Below are positions 28,549 to 41,300 of a stretch of 64,000 nucleotides of DNA, one piece after another. This stretch comes from Colletes latitarsis (Eukaryota; Arthropoda; Insecta; Hymenoptera; Colletidae), in the NCBI RefSeq assembly GCF_051014445.1, contig NC_135137.1, positions 19,035,501 to 19,099,500 on the forward strand. The letters are read 5' to 3'. Made by a program: the position numbers and the translations under genes. The notes beneath the pieces were generated by a model. That model made no database searches. It saw nothing but the letters and a program-made list of their open reading frames with translations, and was not told the origin of the DNA. Within the stretch, counting starts at the first letter, position 1. Each line of letters begins with the position of its first letter.

Positions 28549-31500
28549 GTTAGGTCTGGGTTAGGTCAGGGTTATGCCCGCACCTGGCTAATGATTTTGC
28601 CTTCATCGCATACTTGTTGGCAAGATCCTGGGGTTTTTTCGTGTTTGAATCACGTAGTAATGTGGTAACACACTGAAGCAGTCAATTAACCCTGGTTTCG
28701 ACCAATATTTTAGAGGATAACACCGGTTAGGCCTGCGTTAGGTCTGGGATATGCGCCCATCTGGCTTATACTTTCGCCTTTTTCGCAAACTTGTTGGCTA
28801 GATCCTGGGTTTTTTCGTCTTTGAATCACGTAGTAATGTGGTACAACACTGAAGCAGTCAATTAAACCTGGTTTCGATCAATATTTTAGAGGATAACACC
28901 GGTTAGGTCTGGGTTAGGTCTGGGATATGACCGCATCTGGCTCATGATTTGGCCTTCTTCGCATACTTGTTGGCCTGATCCTGGGTTTTTTTCGTGTTTG
29001 AATCACGTAGTAATGTGGTACCACATTGAAGCAGTCAATTAAACCTGGTTTCGATCAATATTTTAGAGGATAACACCGGTTAGGTCTGGGTTATGGCTGG
29101 GTTATGCCCGCAACTGGCTCATGATTTGGCATTCTTCGCATAGTTGTTGGCCAGATGCTGGGTTTTTTTCGTGTTTGAATCACGTAGTGATGTGGTAATG
29201 TACTGAAGCTGTCAATTCAACCTGGTTTCGATCAATGTTTTAGAGGATAACACCGGTTAGGTCTGGGATTCGTCTGGGTTATGCCCGCATCAGGCTCATG
29301 ATTTGGCCTTCTTCGCATACTTGTTGGCCAGATCCTGGGTTTTTTTCGTGTTTGAATCACGTAGTAATGTGGTACCACACAGAAACAGTCCATTAAACCT
29401 GGATTCGATCAATATTTTAGAGGATAACACCGGTTAGGTCTGGGTTAGGTCTGGGTTATGCCCGCATCTGGCTCATGATTTGGCCTCCTTCGCATACTTG
29501 TTGGCCAGATCCTGGGTTTTTTTCGTGTTTGAATCACGTAGTAATGTGGTAACACACTGAAGCAGTCAATTAAACCTGGTTTCGATCAATATTTTAGAGG
29601 GTAACACCGGTTAGGTCTGGGATATGCGCGCATCTGGCTTATACTTTCGCCTTTTTCGCAAACTTGTTGGCCAGATCCTGGGTTTTTTTCGTGTTTGAAT
29701 CACGTAGAAATGTGGTAACACACTGAAGCAGTCAATTAAACCTGGTTTCGATCAATATTTTAAAGGATAACACCGGTTAGGTCTGGGTTAGGTCTGGGAT
29801 ATGCGCGCATCTGGCTTATACTTTCGCCTTTTTCGCAAACTTGTTGGCCAGATCCTGGGTTTTTTTCGTGTTTTAATCACGTAGTAATGTGGTACAACAC
29901 TGAAGCAGTCAATTAAACCTGGTTTCGATCAATATTTTAGAGGATAATACCGGTTAGGTCTGGGTTAGGTCTGGGATATGCGCGCATCTGGCTTATACTT
30001 TCGCGTTTTTCGCAAACTTGTTGGCCAGATCCTGGGTTTTTTTCGTTTTTGAATCACGTAGTAATGTGGTACAACACTGAAGCAGTCAATTAAACCTGGT
30101 TTCGAACAATATTTTAGAGGATAACACCGGTTAGGTCTGGGTTAGGTCAGGGTTATGCCCGCACCTGGCTAATGATTTTGCCTTCATCGCATACTTGTTG
30201 GCAAGATCCTGGGGTTTTTTCGTGTTTGAATCACGTAGTAATGTGGTAACACACTGAAGCAGTCAATTAACCCTGGTTTCGACCAATATTTTAGAGGATA
30301 ACACCGGTTAGGCCTGCGTTAGGTCTGGGATATGCGCCCATCTGGCTTATACTTTCGCCTTTTTCGCAAACTTGTTGGCTAGATCCTGGGTTTTTTCGTC
30401 TTTGAATCACGTAGTAATGTGGTACAACACTGAAGCAGTCAATTAAACCTGGTTTCGATCAATATTTTAGAGGATAACACCGGTTAGGTCTGGGTTAGGT
30501 CTGGGATATGACCGCATCTGGCTCATGATTTGGCCTTCTTCGCATACTTGTTGGCCTGATCCTGGGTTTTTTTCGTGTTTGAATCACGTAGTAATGTGGT
30601 ACCACATTGAAGCAGTCAATTAAACCTGGTTTCGATCAATATTTTAGAGGATAACACCGGTTAGGTCTGGGTTATGGCTGGGTTATGCCCGCATCTGGCT
30701 CATGATTTGGCATTCTTCGCATAGTTGTTGGCCAGATGCTGGGTTTTTTTCGTGTTTGAATCACGTAGTGATGTGGTAATGTACTGAAGCTGTCAATTCA
30801 ACCTGGTTTCGATCAATGTTTTAGAGGATAATACCGGTTAGGTCTGGGATTCGTCTGGGTTATGCCCGCATCAGGCTCATGATTTGGCCTTCTTCGCATA
30901 CTTGTTGGCCAGATCCTGGGTTTTTTTCGTGTTTGAATCACGTAGTAATGTGGTACCACACAGAAACAGTCCATTAAACCTGGATTCGATCAATATTTTA
31001 GAGGATAACACCGATTAGGTCTGGGTTAGGTCTGGGTTATGCCCGCATCTGGCTCATGATTTGGCCTTCTTCGCATACTTGTTGGCCAGATCCTGGGTTT
31101 TTTTCGTGTTTGAATCACGTAGTAATGTGGTAACACACTGAAGCAGTCAATTAAACCTGGTTTCGATCAATATTTTAGAGGGTAACACCGGTTAGGTCTG
31201 GGATATGCGCGCATCTGGCTTATACTTTCGCCTTTTTCGCAAACTTGTTGGCCAGATCCTGGGTTTTTTTCGTGTTTGAATCACGTAGAAATGTGGTAAC
31301 ACACTGAAGCAGTCAATTAAACCTGGTTTCGATCAATATTTTAAAGGATAACACCGGTTAGGTCTGGGTTAGGTCTGGGATATGCGCGCATCTGGCTTAT
31401 ACTTTCGCCTTTTTCGCAAACTTGTTGGCCAGATCCTGGGTTTTTTTCGTGTTTTAATCACGTAGTAATGTGGTACAACACTGAAGCAGTCAATTAAACC

Positions 31501-31710
31501 TGGTTTCGATCAATATTTTAGAGGATAATACCGGTTAGGTCTGGGTTAGGTCTGGGATATGCGCGCATCTGGCTTATACTTTCGCGTTTTTCGCAAACTT
31601 GTTGGCCAGATCCTGGGTTTTTTTCGTTTTTGAATCACGTAGTAATGTGGTACAACACTGAAGCAGTCAATTAAACCTGGTTTCGAACAATATTTTAGAG
31701 GATAACACCG
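28549..31710 (+). repeat. Tandem 1581-bp higher-order repeat (nine monomers)
   Basis: About 28549-30129 is followed by a copy at about 30130-31710. TTAGGTCAGG starts at 28561 and 30142. Shared private variants include GGCAAGATCC, CAATTAACCCTGG, TAGTTGTTGG, ACGTAGAAATG, GTTTTAATCACG and GATAATACCGG. Confidence 0.88.
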
Positions 31711-34700
31711 GTTAGGTCTGGGTTAGGTCTGGGATATGACCGCATCTGGCTCATGATTTGGCCTTCTTCGCATACTTGTTGGCCAGATCCTGGGTTTTTT
31801 TCGTGTTTGAATCACGTAGTAATGTGGTACAACACTGAAGCAGTCAATTAAACCTGGTTTCGATCAATATCTTAGAGGGTAACACCGGTTAGGTCTGGGA
31901 TATGCGCGCATCTGGCTTATACTTTCGCCATTTTCGCAAACTTGTTGGCTAGATCCTGGGTTTTTTTCGGGTTTGAATCTCGTAGTAATGTGGTAACACA
32001 CTGAAGCAGTCAATTAAACCTGGTTTCGATCAATATTTTAGAGGATAACACCGGTTAGGTCTGGGTTAGGTCTGGGATATGCGCGCATCTGGCTTATACT
32101 TTCGCCTTTTTCGCAAACTTGTTGGCCAGATCCTGGGTTTTTTTCGTGTTTTAATCACGTAGTAATGTGGTACAACACTGAAGCAGTCAATTAAACCTGG
32201 TTTCGATCAATATTTTAGAGGATAATACCGGTTAGGTCTGGGTTAGGTCTGGGATATGCGCGCATCTGGCTTATACTTTCGCGTTTTTCGCAAACTTGTT
32301 GGCCAGATCCTGGGTTTTTTTCGTGTTTGAATCACGTAGTAATGTGGTAACACACTGAAGCAGTCAATTAAACCTGGTTTCGATCAATATTTTAGAGGAT
32401 AACACCGGTTAGGTCTGGGTTAGGTCTGGGATATGCGCGCATCTGGCTTATACTTTCGCCTTTTTCGCAAACTTGTTGGCCAGATCCTGGGTTTTTTTCG
32501 TGTTTTAATCACGTAGTAATGTGGTACAACACTGAAGCAGTCAATTAAACCAGGTTTCGATCAATATTTTAGAGGATAATACCGGTTAGGTCTGGGTTAG
32601 GTCTGGGATATGCGCGCATCTGGCTTATACTTTCGCGTTTTTCGCAAACTTGTTGGCCAGATCCTGGGTTTTTTTCGTGTTTGAATCACGTAGTAATGTG
32701 GTACAACACTGAAGCAGTCAATTAAACCTGGTTTCGATCAATATTTTAGAGGATAACACCGGTTAGGTCTGGGTTAGGTCTGGGATATGACCGCATCTGG
32801 CTCATGATTTGGCCTTCTTCGCATACTTGTTGGCCAGATCCTGGGTTTTTTTCGTGTTTGAATCACGTAGTAATGTGGTACCACATTGAAGCAGTCAATT
32901 AAACCTGGTTTCGATCAATATTTTAGAGGATAACACCGGTTAGGTCTGGGTTATGGCTGGGTTATGCCCGCATCTGGCTCATGATTTGGCATTCTTCGCA
33001 TACTTGTTGGCCAGATCCTGGGTTTTTTTCGTGTTTGAATCACGTAGTGATGTGGTAACGTACTGAAGCTGTCAATTCAACCTGGTTCCGATCAATGTTT
33101 TAGAGGATAACACCGGTTAGGTCTGGGTTTCGTCTGGGTTATGCCCGCATCAGGCTCATGATTTGGCCTTCTTCGCATACTTGTTGGCCAGATCCTGGGT
33201 TTTTTTCGTGTTTGAATCACGTAGTAATGTGGTACCACACAGAAACAGTCCATTAAACCTGGATTCGATCAATATTTTAGAGGATAACACCGGTTAGGTC
33301 TGGGTTAGGTCTGGGTTATGCCCGCATCTGGCTCATGATTTGGCCTTCTTCGCATACTTGTTGGCCAGATCCTGGGTTTTTTTCGTGTTTGAATCACGTA
33401 GTAATGTGGTAACACACTGAAGCAGTCAATTAAACCTGGTTTCGATCAATATTTTAGAGGGTAACACCGGTTAGATCTGGGATATGCGCGCATCTGGATT
33501 ATACTTTCGCCTTTTTCGCAAACTTGTTGGCCAGATCCTGGGTTTTTTTCGTGTTTGAATCACGTAGTAATGTGGTACCACATTGAAGCAGTCAATTAAA
33601 CCTGGTTTCGATCAATATTTTAGAGGACAACACCGGTTAGGTCTGGGTTTCGTCTGGGTTATGCCCGCATCTGGCTCATGATTTTGCCTTCTCCGCATTC
33701 TTGTTAGCCAGATCCTGGGTTTTTTTCGTGTTTGAATCACGTAGTAATGTGGTAACACACTGAAGCAGTCAATTAATCCTGGTTTCGATCAATATTTTAG
33801 AGGAGAGCACCGGTTAGGTCTGGGTTAGGTCTGGGATATGCGCCCATCTGGCTTATACTTTCGCCTTTTTCGCAAACTTCTTGGCCAGATCCTGGGTTTT
33901 TTTCGTGTTTGAGTCACGTAATAATGTGGTAACACAGTGAAGCAGTCAATTAAACCTGGTTTCGATCAATATTTTAGAGGATAACACCGGTTAGGTCTGG
34001 GATAGGTCTGGGATATGCGCGCATCTGGCTTATACTCTCGCCTTTTTCGCAAACTTGTTGGCTAGATCCTGGGTTTTTTTCGGGATTGAATCTCGTAGTA
34101 ATGTGGTACCACACAGAAACAGTCCATCAAACCTGGTTTCGGACAGTATTTTAGAGGACAACACCGGTTAGGTCTGGGTTTCGTCTGGGTTATGCCCGCA
34201 TCTGGCTCATGATTTTGCATCCTTCGCATGCTTGTTGGCCAGATTTTGGGTTTTTTTCGTGTTTGAATCACGTAGTAATGTGGTAACACACTGAAGCAGT
34301 CAATTAAACCTGGTTTCGATCAATATTTTAGAGGATAACACCGGTTAGGTCTGGGATAGGTCTGGGATATGCGCGCATCTGGCTTATACTTTCGCCTTTT
34401 TCGAAAACTTGTTGGCCAGATCCTGGGTTTCTTTCGTGTTTGAATCACGTAGTAATGTGGTACAACACTGAAGCAGTCAATTAAACCTGGTTTCGATCAA
34501 TATTTTAGAGGGTAACACCGGTTAGGTCTGGGATATGCGCGCATCTGGCTTACACATTCGCCTTTTTCGCATACTTGTTGGCCAGATCCTGGGTTTTTTT
34601 CGTGTTTGAATCACGTAGTAATGTGGTAACACACTGAAGCAGTCAATTAAACCTGGTTTCGATTAATATTTTAGAGGATAACACCGGTTAGGTCTGGGTT

Positions 34701-35039
34701 AGGTCAGGGTTATGCCCGCACCTGGCTAATGATTTTGCCGTCATCGCATACTTGTTGGCCAGATCCTGGGGTTTTTTCGTGTTTGAATCACGTAGTAATG
34801 CGGTAACACACTGAAGCAGTCAATTAACCCTGGTTTCGACCAATATTTTAGAGGATAACACCGGTTAGGCCAGCGTTAGGTCTGGGATATGCGCCCTCTG
34901 GCTTATACTTTCGCCTTTTTCGCAAACTTGTTGGCTAGATCCTGGGTTTTTTCGTCTTTGAATCACGTAGTAATGTGGTAACACACTGAAGCAGTTAATT
35001 AAACCTGGTTTCGATCAATATTTTAGAGGATAACACCGG
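31711..35039 (+). repeat. Satellite segment with two-monomer tandem repeats
   Basis: The GTTTTAATCACG / GATAATACCGG / TTCGCGTTTTTCGC monomer pair found in the previous block is repeated near 32050 and 32405, about 354 bp apart, i.e. two 177-bp monomers. The rest is ordinary mixed satellite. No gene is present. Confidence 0.92.
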
Positions 35040-35072
35040 TTAGGTCTGGGTTAGGTCTGGGTTAGGTCTGGG
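35040..35072 (+). repeat. Three tandem TTAGGTCTGGG units
   Basis: Exact copies at 35040-35050, 35051-35061 and 35062-35072. The next unit cluster begins at 35228, so this monomer is also 188 bp. It lies just two monomers before a second three-unit cluster. Confidence 0.94.
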
Positions 35073-35404
35073 TTATGCCCGCATCTGGCTTATACTTTCG
35101 CCTTCTTCGCAAACTTGTTGGCTACATCCTGGGTTTTTTTCGGGTTTGAATCTCGTAGTAATGTGGTACCACACAGAAACAGTCCATTAAACCTGGTTTC
35201 GGACAGGATTTTAGAGGATAACTCCGGAAAAGTCTGGGTTTCGTCTGGGTTATGCCCGCATCTGGCTCATGATTTTGCCTTCTTCGCAAATTTGTTGGCC
35301 AGATCCTGGGTTTTTTTCTCGTTTGAATCACGTATTAATGTGGTAACACACTGCAGCAGTCAATTAAACCTGGATTCGATCAATATTTTCGAGGATAACA
35401 CCGG

Positions 35405-35437
35405 TTAGGTCTGGGTTAGGTCTGGGTTAGGTCTGGG
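35405..35437 (+). repeat. Three tandem TTAGGTCTGGG units
   Basis: Exact copies at 35405, 35416 and 35427, followed by TTATGCCCGC and the TTGACCAG variant seen after the 20485 cluster. This points to common origin of the two regions. Confidence 0.94.
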
Positions 35438-38389
35438 TTATGCCCGCATCTGGCTAATGATTTTGCCTTCTTCGCATACTTGTTGACCAGATCCTGGGTT
35501 TTTTTCGTGTTTGAATCACGTAGTAATGTGGTACAACACTGAAGCTGTCAATTAAACCTGGTTTCGATCAATATCTTAGAGGGTAACACCGGTTAGGTCT
35601 GGGATATGCGCGCATCTGGCTTATACTTTCGCCATTTTCGCAAACTTGTTGGCTAGATCCTGGGTTTTTTTCGGGTTTGAATCTCGTAGTAATGTGGTAA
35701 CACACTGAAGCAGTCAATTAAACCTGATTTCGATCAATATTTTAGAGGATAACACCGGTTAGGTCTGGGTTAGGTCTGGGATATGCGCGCATCTGGCTTA
35801 TACTTTCGCCTTTTTCGCAAACTTGTTGGCCAGATCCTGGGTTTTTTTCGTGTTTTAATCACGTAGTAATGTGGTAGAACACTGAAGCAGTCAATTAAAC
35901 CTGGTTTCGATCAATATTTTAGAGGATAACACCGGTTAGGTCTGGGTTAGGTCTGGGATATGCGCGCATCTGGCTTATACTTTCGCCTTTTTCGCAAACT
36001 TGTTGGCCAGATCCTGGGTTTTTTTCGTGTTTGAATCACGTAGTAATGTGGTACAACACTGAAGCAGTCAATTAAACCTGGTTTCGATCAATATTTTAGA
36101 GGATAACACCGGTTAGGTCTGGGTTAGGTCTGGGATATGACCGCATCTGGCTCATGATTTGGCCTTCTTCGCATACTTGTTGGCCAGATCCTGGGTTTTT
36201 TTCGTGTTTGAATCACGTAGTAATGTCGTACCACATTGAAGCAGTCAATTAAACCTGGTTTCGATCATTATTTTAGAGGATAACACCGGTTAGGTCTGGG
36301 TTATGGCTGGGTTATGCCCGCATCTGGCTCATGATTTGGCATTCTTCGCATACTTGTTGGCCAGATCCTGGGTTTTTTTCGTGTTTGAATCACGTAGTGA
36401 TGTGGTAACGTACTGAAGCTGTCAATTCAACCTGGTTTCGATGAATGTTTTAGAGGATAACACCGGTTAGGTCTGGGTTTCGTCTGGGTTATGCCCGCAT
36501 CAGGCTCATGATTTGGCCTTCTTCGCATACTTGTTGGCCAGATCCTGGGTTTTTTTCGTGTTTGAATCACGTAGTAATGTGGTACCACACAGAAACAGTC
36601 CATTAAACCTGGATTCGATCAATATTTTAGAGGATAACACCGGTTAGGTCTGGGTTAGGTCTGGGTTATGCCCGCATCTGGCTCATGATTTGGCCTTCTT
36701 CGCATACTTGTTGGCCAGATCCTGGGTTTTTTTCGTGTTTGAATCACGTAGTAATGTGGTAACACACTGAAGCAGTCAATTAAACCTGGTTTCGATCAAT
36801 ATTTTAGAGGGTATCACCGGTTAGGTCTGGGATATGCGTGCATCTGGCTTATACTTTCGCCCTTTTCGCAAACTTGTTGGCCAGATCCTGGGTTTTTTTC
36901 GTGTTTGAATCACGTAGTAATGTGGTACAACACTGAAGCAGTCAATTAAACCTGGTTTCGGACAGTATTTTAGAGGACAACACCGGTTAGGTCTGGGTTT
37001 CGTCTGGGTTATGCCCGCATCTGGCTCATGATTTTGCCTTCTCCGCATTCTTGTTAGCCAGATCCTGGGTTTTTTTCGTGTCTGAAACACGTAGTAATGT
37101 GGTAACACACTGAAGCAGTCAATTAAACCTGGTTTCGATCAATATTTCAGAGGATAACACCGGTTAGGTCTGGGTTAGGTCGGGGTTATGCCCGCACCTG
37201 GCTCATGATTTGGCTTTCTTCGTAAATTTGTTGGCTAGATCCGGGGTTTTTTTCGGGTTTGAATCACGTAGTAATGTGGTACCACACAGAAACAGTCCAT
37301 TAAACCTGGTTTCGGACAGTATTTTAGAGGATAACAACGGTTAGGTCTGGGTTTCGTCTGGGTTACGCCCGCATCAGGCTCATGATTTTGCCTTCTTCGC
37401 ATACTTGTTGGCCAGATTCTGAGTTTTTTTCGTGTTTGAATCACGTAGTAATGAGGTAACACACTGAAGCAGTCAATTAAACCTGGTTTCGATCAATGTT
37501 TTAGAGGATAACACCGGTTAGGTCTGGGTTAGGTCTGGGTTATGCCCGCACCTGGCTTATACCTTCGCCTTTTTCGCAAACTTGTTGGCCAGATCCTGGG
37601 TTTTTTTCGTGTGTGAATCACATAGTAATGTGGCAACACACTGAAGCAGTCAATTAAACCTGGATTCGATCAATATTTTAGAGGATAACACCGGTTAGGT
37701 CTGGGTTAGGTCTGGGTTATGCCAGCATCTGGCTTATACTTTCGCCATTTTCGCAAACTTGTTGGCTAGATCCTGGGTTTTTTTCGGGTTTGAATCTCGT
37801 AGTAATGTGGTACCACACAGAAACAGTCCATCAAACCTGGTTTCGGACAGTATTTTAGAGGACAACACCGGTTAGGTCTGGGTTTCGTCTGGGTTATGCC
37901 CGCATCTGGCTCATGATTTTGCCTTCTCCGCATTCTTGTTGGCCAGATCCTGGGTTTTTTTCGTGTCTGAAACACGTAGTAATGTGGTAACACACTGAAG
38001 CAGTCAATTAATCCTGGTTTCGATCAATATTTTAGAGGATAACACTGGTTTGGTCTGGGATAGGTCTGGGATATGCGCGCATCTGGCTTATACTCTCGCC
38101 TTTTTCGCAAACTTGTTGGCTAGATCCTGGGTTTTTTTCGGGTTTGAATCTCGTAGTAATGTGGTACCACACAGAAACAGTCCATCAAACCTGGTTTCGG
38201 ACAGCATTTTAGAGGACAACACCGGTTAGGTCTGGGTTTCGTCTGGGTAATGCCCGCATCTGGCTCATGATTTTGCATCCTTCGCATGCTTGTTGGCCAG
38301 ATTTTGGGTTTTTTTCGTGTTTGAATCACGTAGTAATGTGGTAACACACTGAAGCAGTCAATTAAACCTGGTTTCGATCAATATTTTAG
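35438..38389 (+). repeat. Satellite segment, mixed monomers
   Basis: Continuous monomers of both families, with units of the TTTCGTCTGGG, TTATGGCTGGG and TTAGGTCGGGG kinds. Parts repeat earlier text, for example the TCTCGCC...GCATGCTTG pair near 34035-34230 and 38095-38290. Nothing other than satellite is present. Confidence 0.92.
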
Positions 38390-41300
38390 AGGATAACACC
38401 GGTTAGGTCTGGGATAGGTCTGGGATATGCGCGCATCTGGCTTATACTTTCGCCTCTTTCGAAAGCTTGTTGGCCAGATCCTGGGTTTCTTTCGTGTTTG
38501 AATCACGTAGTAATGTGGTACAACACTGAAGCAGTCAATTAAACCTGGTTTCGATCAATATTTTAGAGGGTAACACCGGTTAGGTCTGGGATATGCGCGC
38601 ATCTGGCTTACACATTCGCCTTTTTCGCATACTTGTTGGCCAGATCCTGGGTTTTTTTCGTGTTTGAATCACGTAGTAATGTGGTAACACACTGAAGCAG
38701 TCAATTAAACCTGGTTTCGATCAATATTTTAGAGGATAACACCGGTTAGGTCAGGGTTAGGTCTGAGATATGCGCGCATCTGGCTTATATTTTCGCCTTT
38801 TTCGCAAACTTGTTGGCTAGATCCTGGGTTTTTTTCGGGTTTGAATCTCGTAGTAATGTGGTACCACACAGAAACAGTCCATCAAACCTGGTTTCGGACA
38901 GTATTTTAGAGGACAACACCGGTTAGGTCTGGGTTTCGTCTGGGTTATGCCCGCATCTGGCTCATGATTTTGCCTTCTCCGCATTCTTGTTGGCCAGATC
39001 CTGGGTTTTTTTCGTGTTTGAATCACGTAGTAATGTGGTACCACATTGAAGCAGTCAATTAAACCTGGTTTCGATCAATATTTTAGAGGATAACACCGGT
39101 TAGGTCTGGGTTATGGCTGGGTTATGCCCGCATCTGGCTCATGATTTGGCATTCTTCGCATACTTGTTGGCCAGATCCTGGGTTTTTTTCGTGTTTGAAT
39201 CACGTAGTGATGTGGTAACGTACTGAAGCTGTCAATTCAACCTGGTTTCGATGAATGTTTTAGAGGATAACACCGGTTAGGTCTGGGTTTCGTCTGGGTT
39301 ATGCCCGCATCAGGCTCATGATTTGGCCTTCTTCGCATACTTGTTGGCCAGATCCTGGGTTTTTTTCGTGTTTGAATCACGTAGTAATGTGGTACCACAC
39401 AGAAACAGTCCATTAAACCTGGTTACGGACAGTATTTTAGGGGATAACACCGGTTAGGTCTGGGTTTCGTCTGGGTTATGCCCGCAACAGGGTCATGATT
39501 TTGCCTTCTTCGCATACTTGTTGGCCAGATCCCGGGTTTTTTTCGTGTTTGAATCACGTAGTAATGTGGTAACACACTGAAGCAGTCAATTAAACCTGGT
39601 TTCGATCAATATTTTAGAGGATAACACCGGTTAGGTCTGGGTTAGTTCTGGGATATGCGCCCATCTGGCTTATACTTTCGCCTTTTTCGCAAACTTGTTG
39701 GCCAGATCCTGGGTTTTTTTCGTGTTTGAATCACGTAGTAATGTGGTACCACATTGAAGCAGTCAATTAAACCTGGTTTCGATCAATATTTTAGAGGTTA
39801 ACACCGGTTAGGTCTGGGTTAGGTCTGGGTTATGCCAGCATCTGGCTCATGATTTGGCCTTCTTCGCATACTTGTTGGCCAGATCCTGGGTTTTTTTCGT
39901 GTTTGAATCACGTTGTAATGTGGTACAACACTGAAGCTGTCAATTAAAACTGGTTTCGATCAATATTTTAGAGGATTACACCGGTTAGGTCTGGGTTAGG
40001 TCTGGGATATGCGCGCATCTGACTTATACTTTCGCCCTTTTCGCAAACTTGTTGGCTAGATCCTGGGTTTTTTTCGTGTTTGAATCACGTAGTAATGTGG
40101 TAACACACTGAAGCAGTCAATTAAACCTGGTTTCGATCAATATTTTAGAGGATAACACCGGTTAGGTCTGGGTTAGGTCTGGGATATGCGCGCATCTGGC
40201 TTATACTTTCGCCTTTTTCGCAAACTTGTTGGCCAGATCCTGGGTTTTTTTCGTGTTTGAATCACGTAGTAATGTGGTACAACACTGAAGCAGTCAATTA
40301 AACCTGGTTTCGATCAATATTTTAGAGGATAACACCGGTTAGGTCTGGGTTAGGTCTGGGATATCACCGCATCTGGCTCATGATTTGGCCTTCTTCGCAT
40401 ACTTGTTGGCCAGATCCTGGGTTTTTTTCGTGTTTGAATCACATAGTAATGTGGCAACACACTGAAGCAGTCAATTATACCTGGATTCGATCAATATTTT
40501 AGAGGATAACACCGGTTATGTCTGGGTTAGGTCTGGGTTATGCCCGCATCTGGCTTATACTTTCGCCTTTTTCGCAAACTTGTTGGCCAGATCCTGGGTT
40601 TTCTTCGTGTTTGAATCACGTAGTAATGTGGTAACACACTGAAGCAGTCAATTAAACCTGGTTTCGATCAATATTTTAGAGGATAACACCGGTTAGGTCT
40701 GGGATATACGCGCATCTGTCTTATACTTTCGTCTTTTCCGCAAACTTGTTGGCTAGATCCTGGGTTTTTTTCGGGTTTGAATCTCGTAGTGATGTGGTAC
40801 CACACAGAAACAGTCCATTAAACCTGGTTTCGGACAGTATTTTAGAGGATAACACCGGTTAGGTCTGGGTTTCGTCTGGGTTATGCCCGCATCAGGCTCA
40901 TGATTTTGCCTTCTTCGCATACTTGTTGGCCAGATTCTGAGTTTTTTTCGTGTTTGAATCACGTAGTAATGTGGTAACACACTGAAGCAGTCAATTAAAC
41001 CTGGTTTCGATCAATATTTCAGAGGATAACACCGGTTAGGTCTGGGTTAGGTCTGGGATATGCGCGCATCTGGCTTATACTTTCGCCTTTTTCGCAAACT
41101 TGTTGGCCAGATCCTGGGTTTTTTTCGTGTTTTAATCACGTAGCAATCTGGTACAACACTGAAGCAGTCAACTAAACCTGGTTTCGATCAATATTTTAGA
41201 GGATAACACCGGTTAGGTCTGGGTTAGTTCTGGGATATGCGCCCATCTGGCTTATACTTTCGCCTTTTTCGCAAACTTGTTGGCCAGATCCTGGGTTTTT

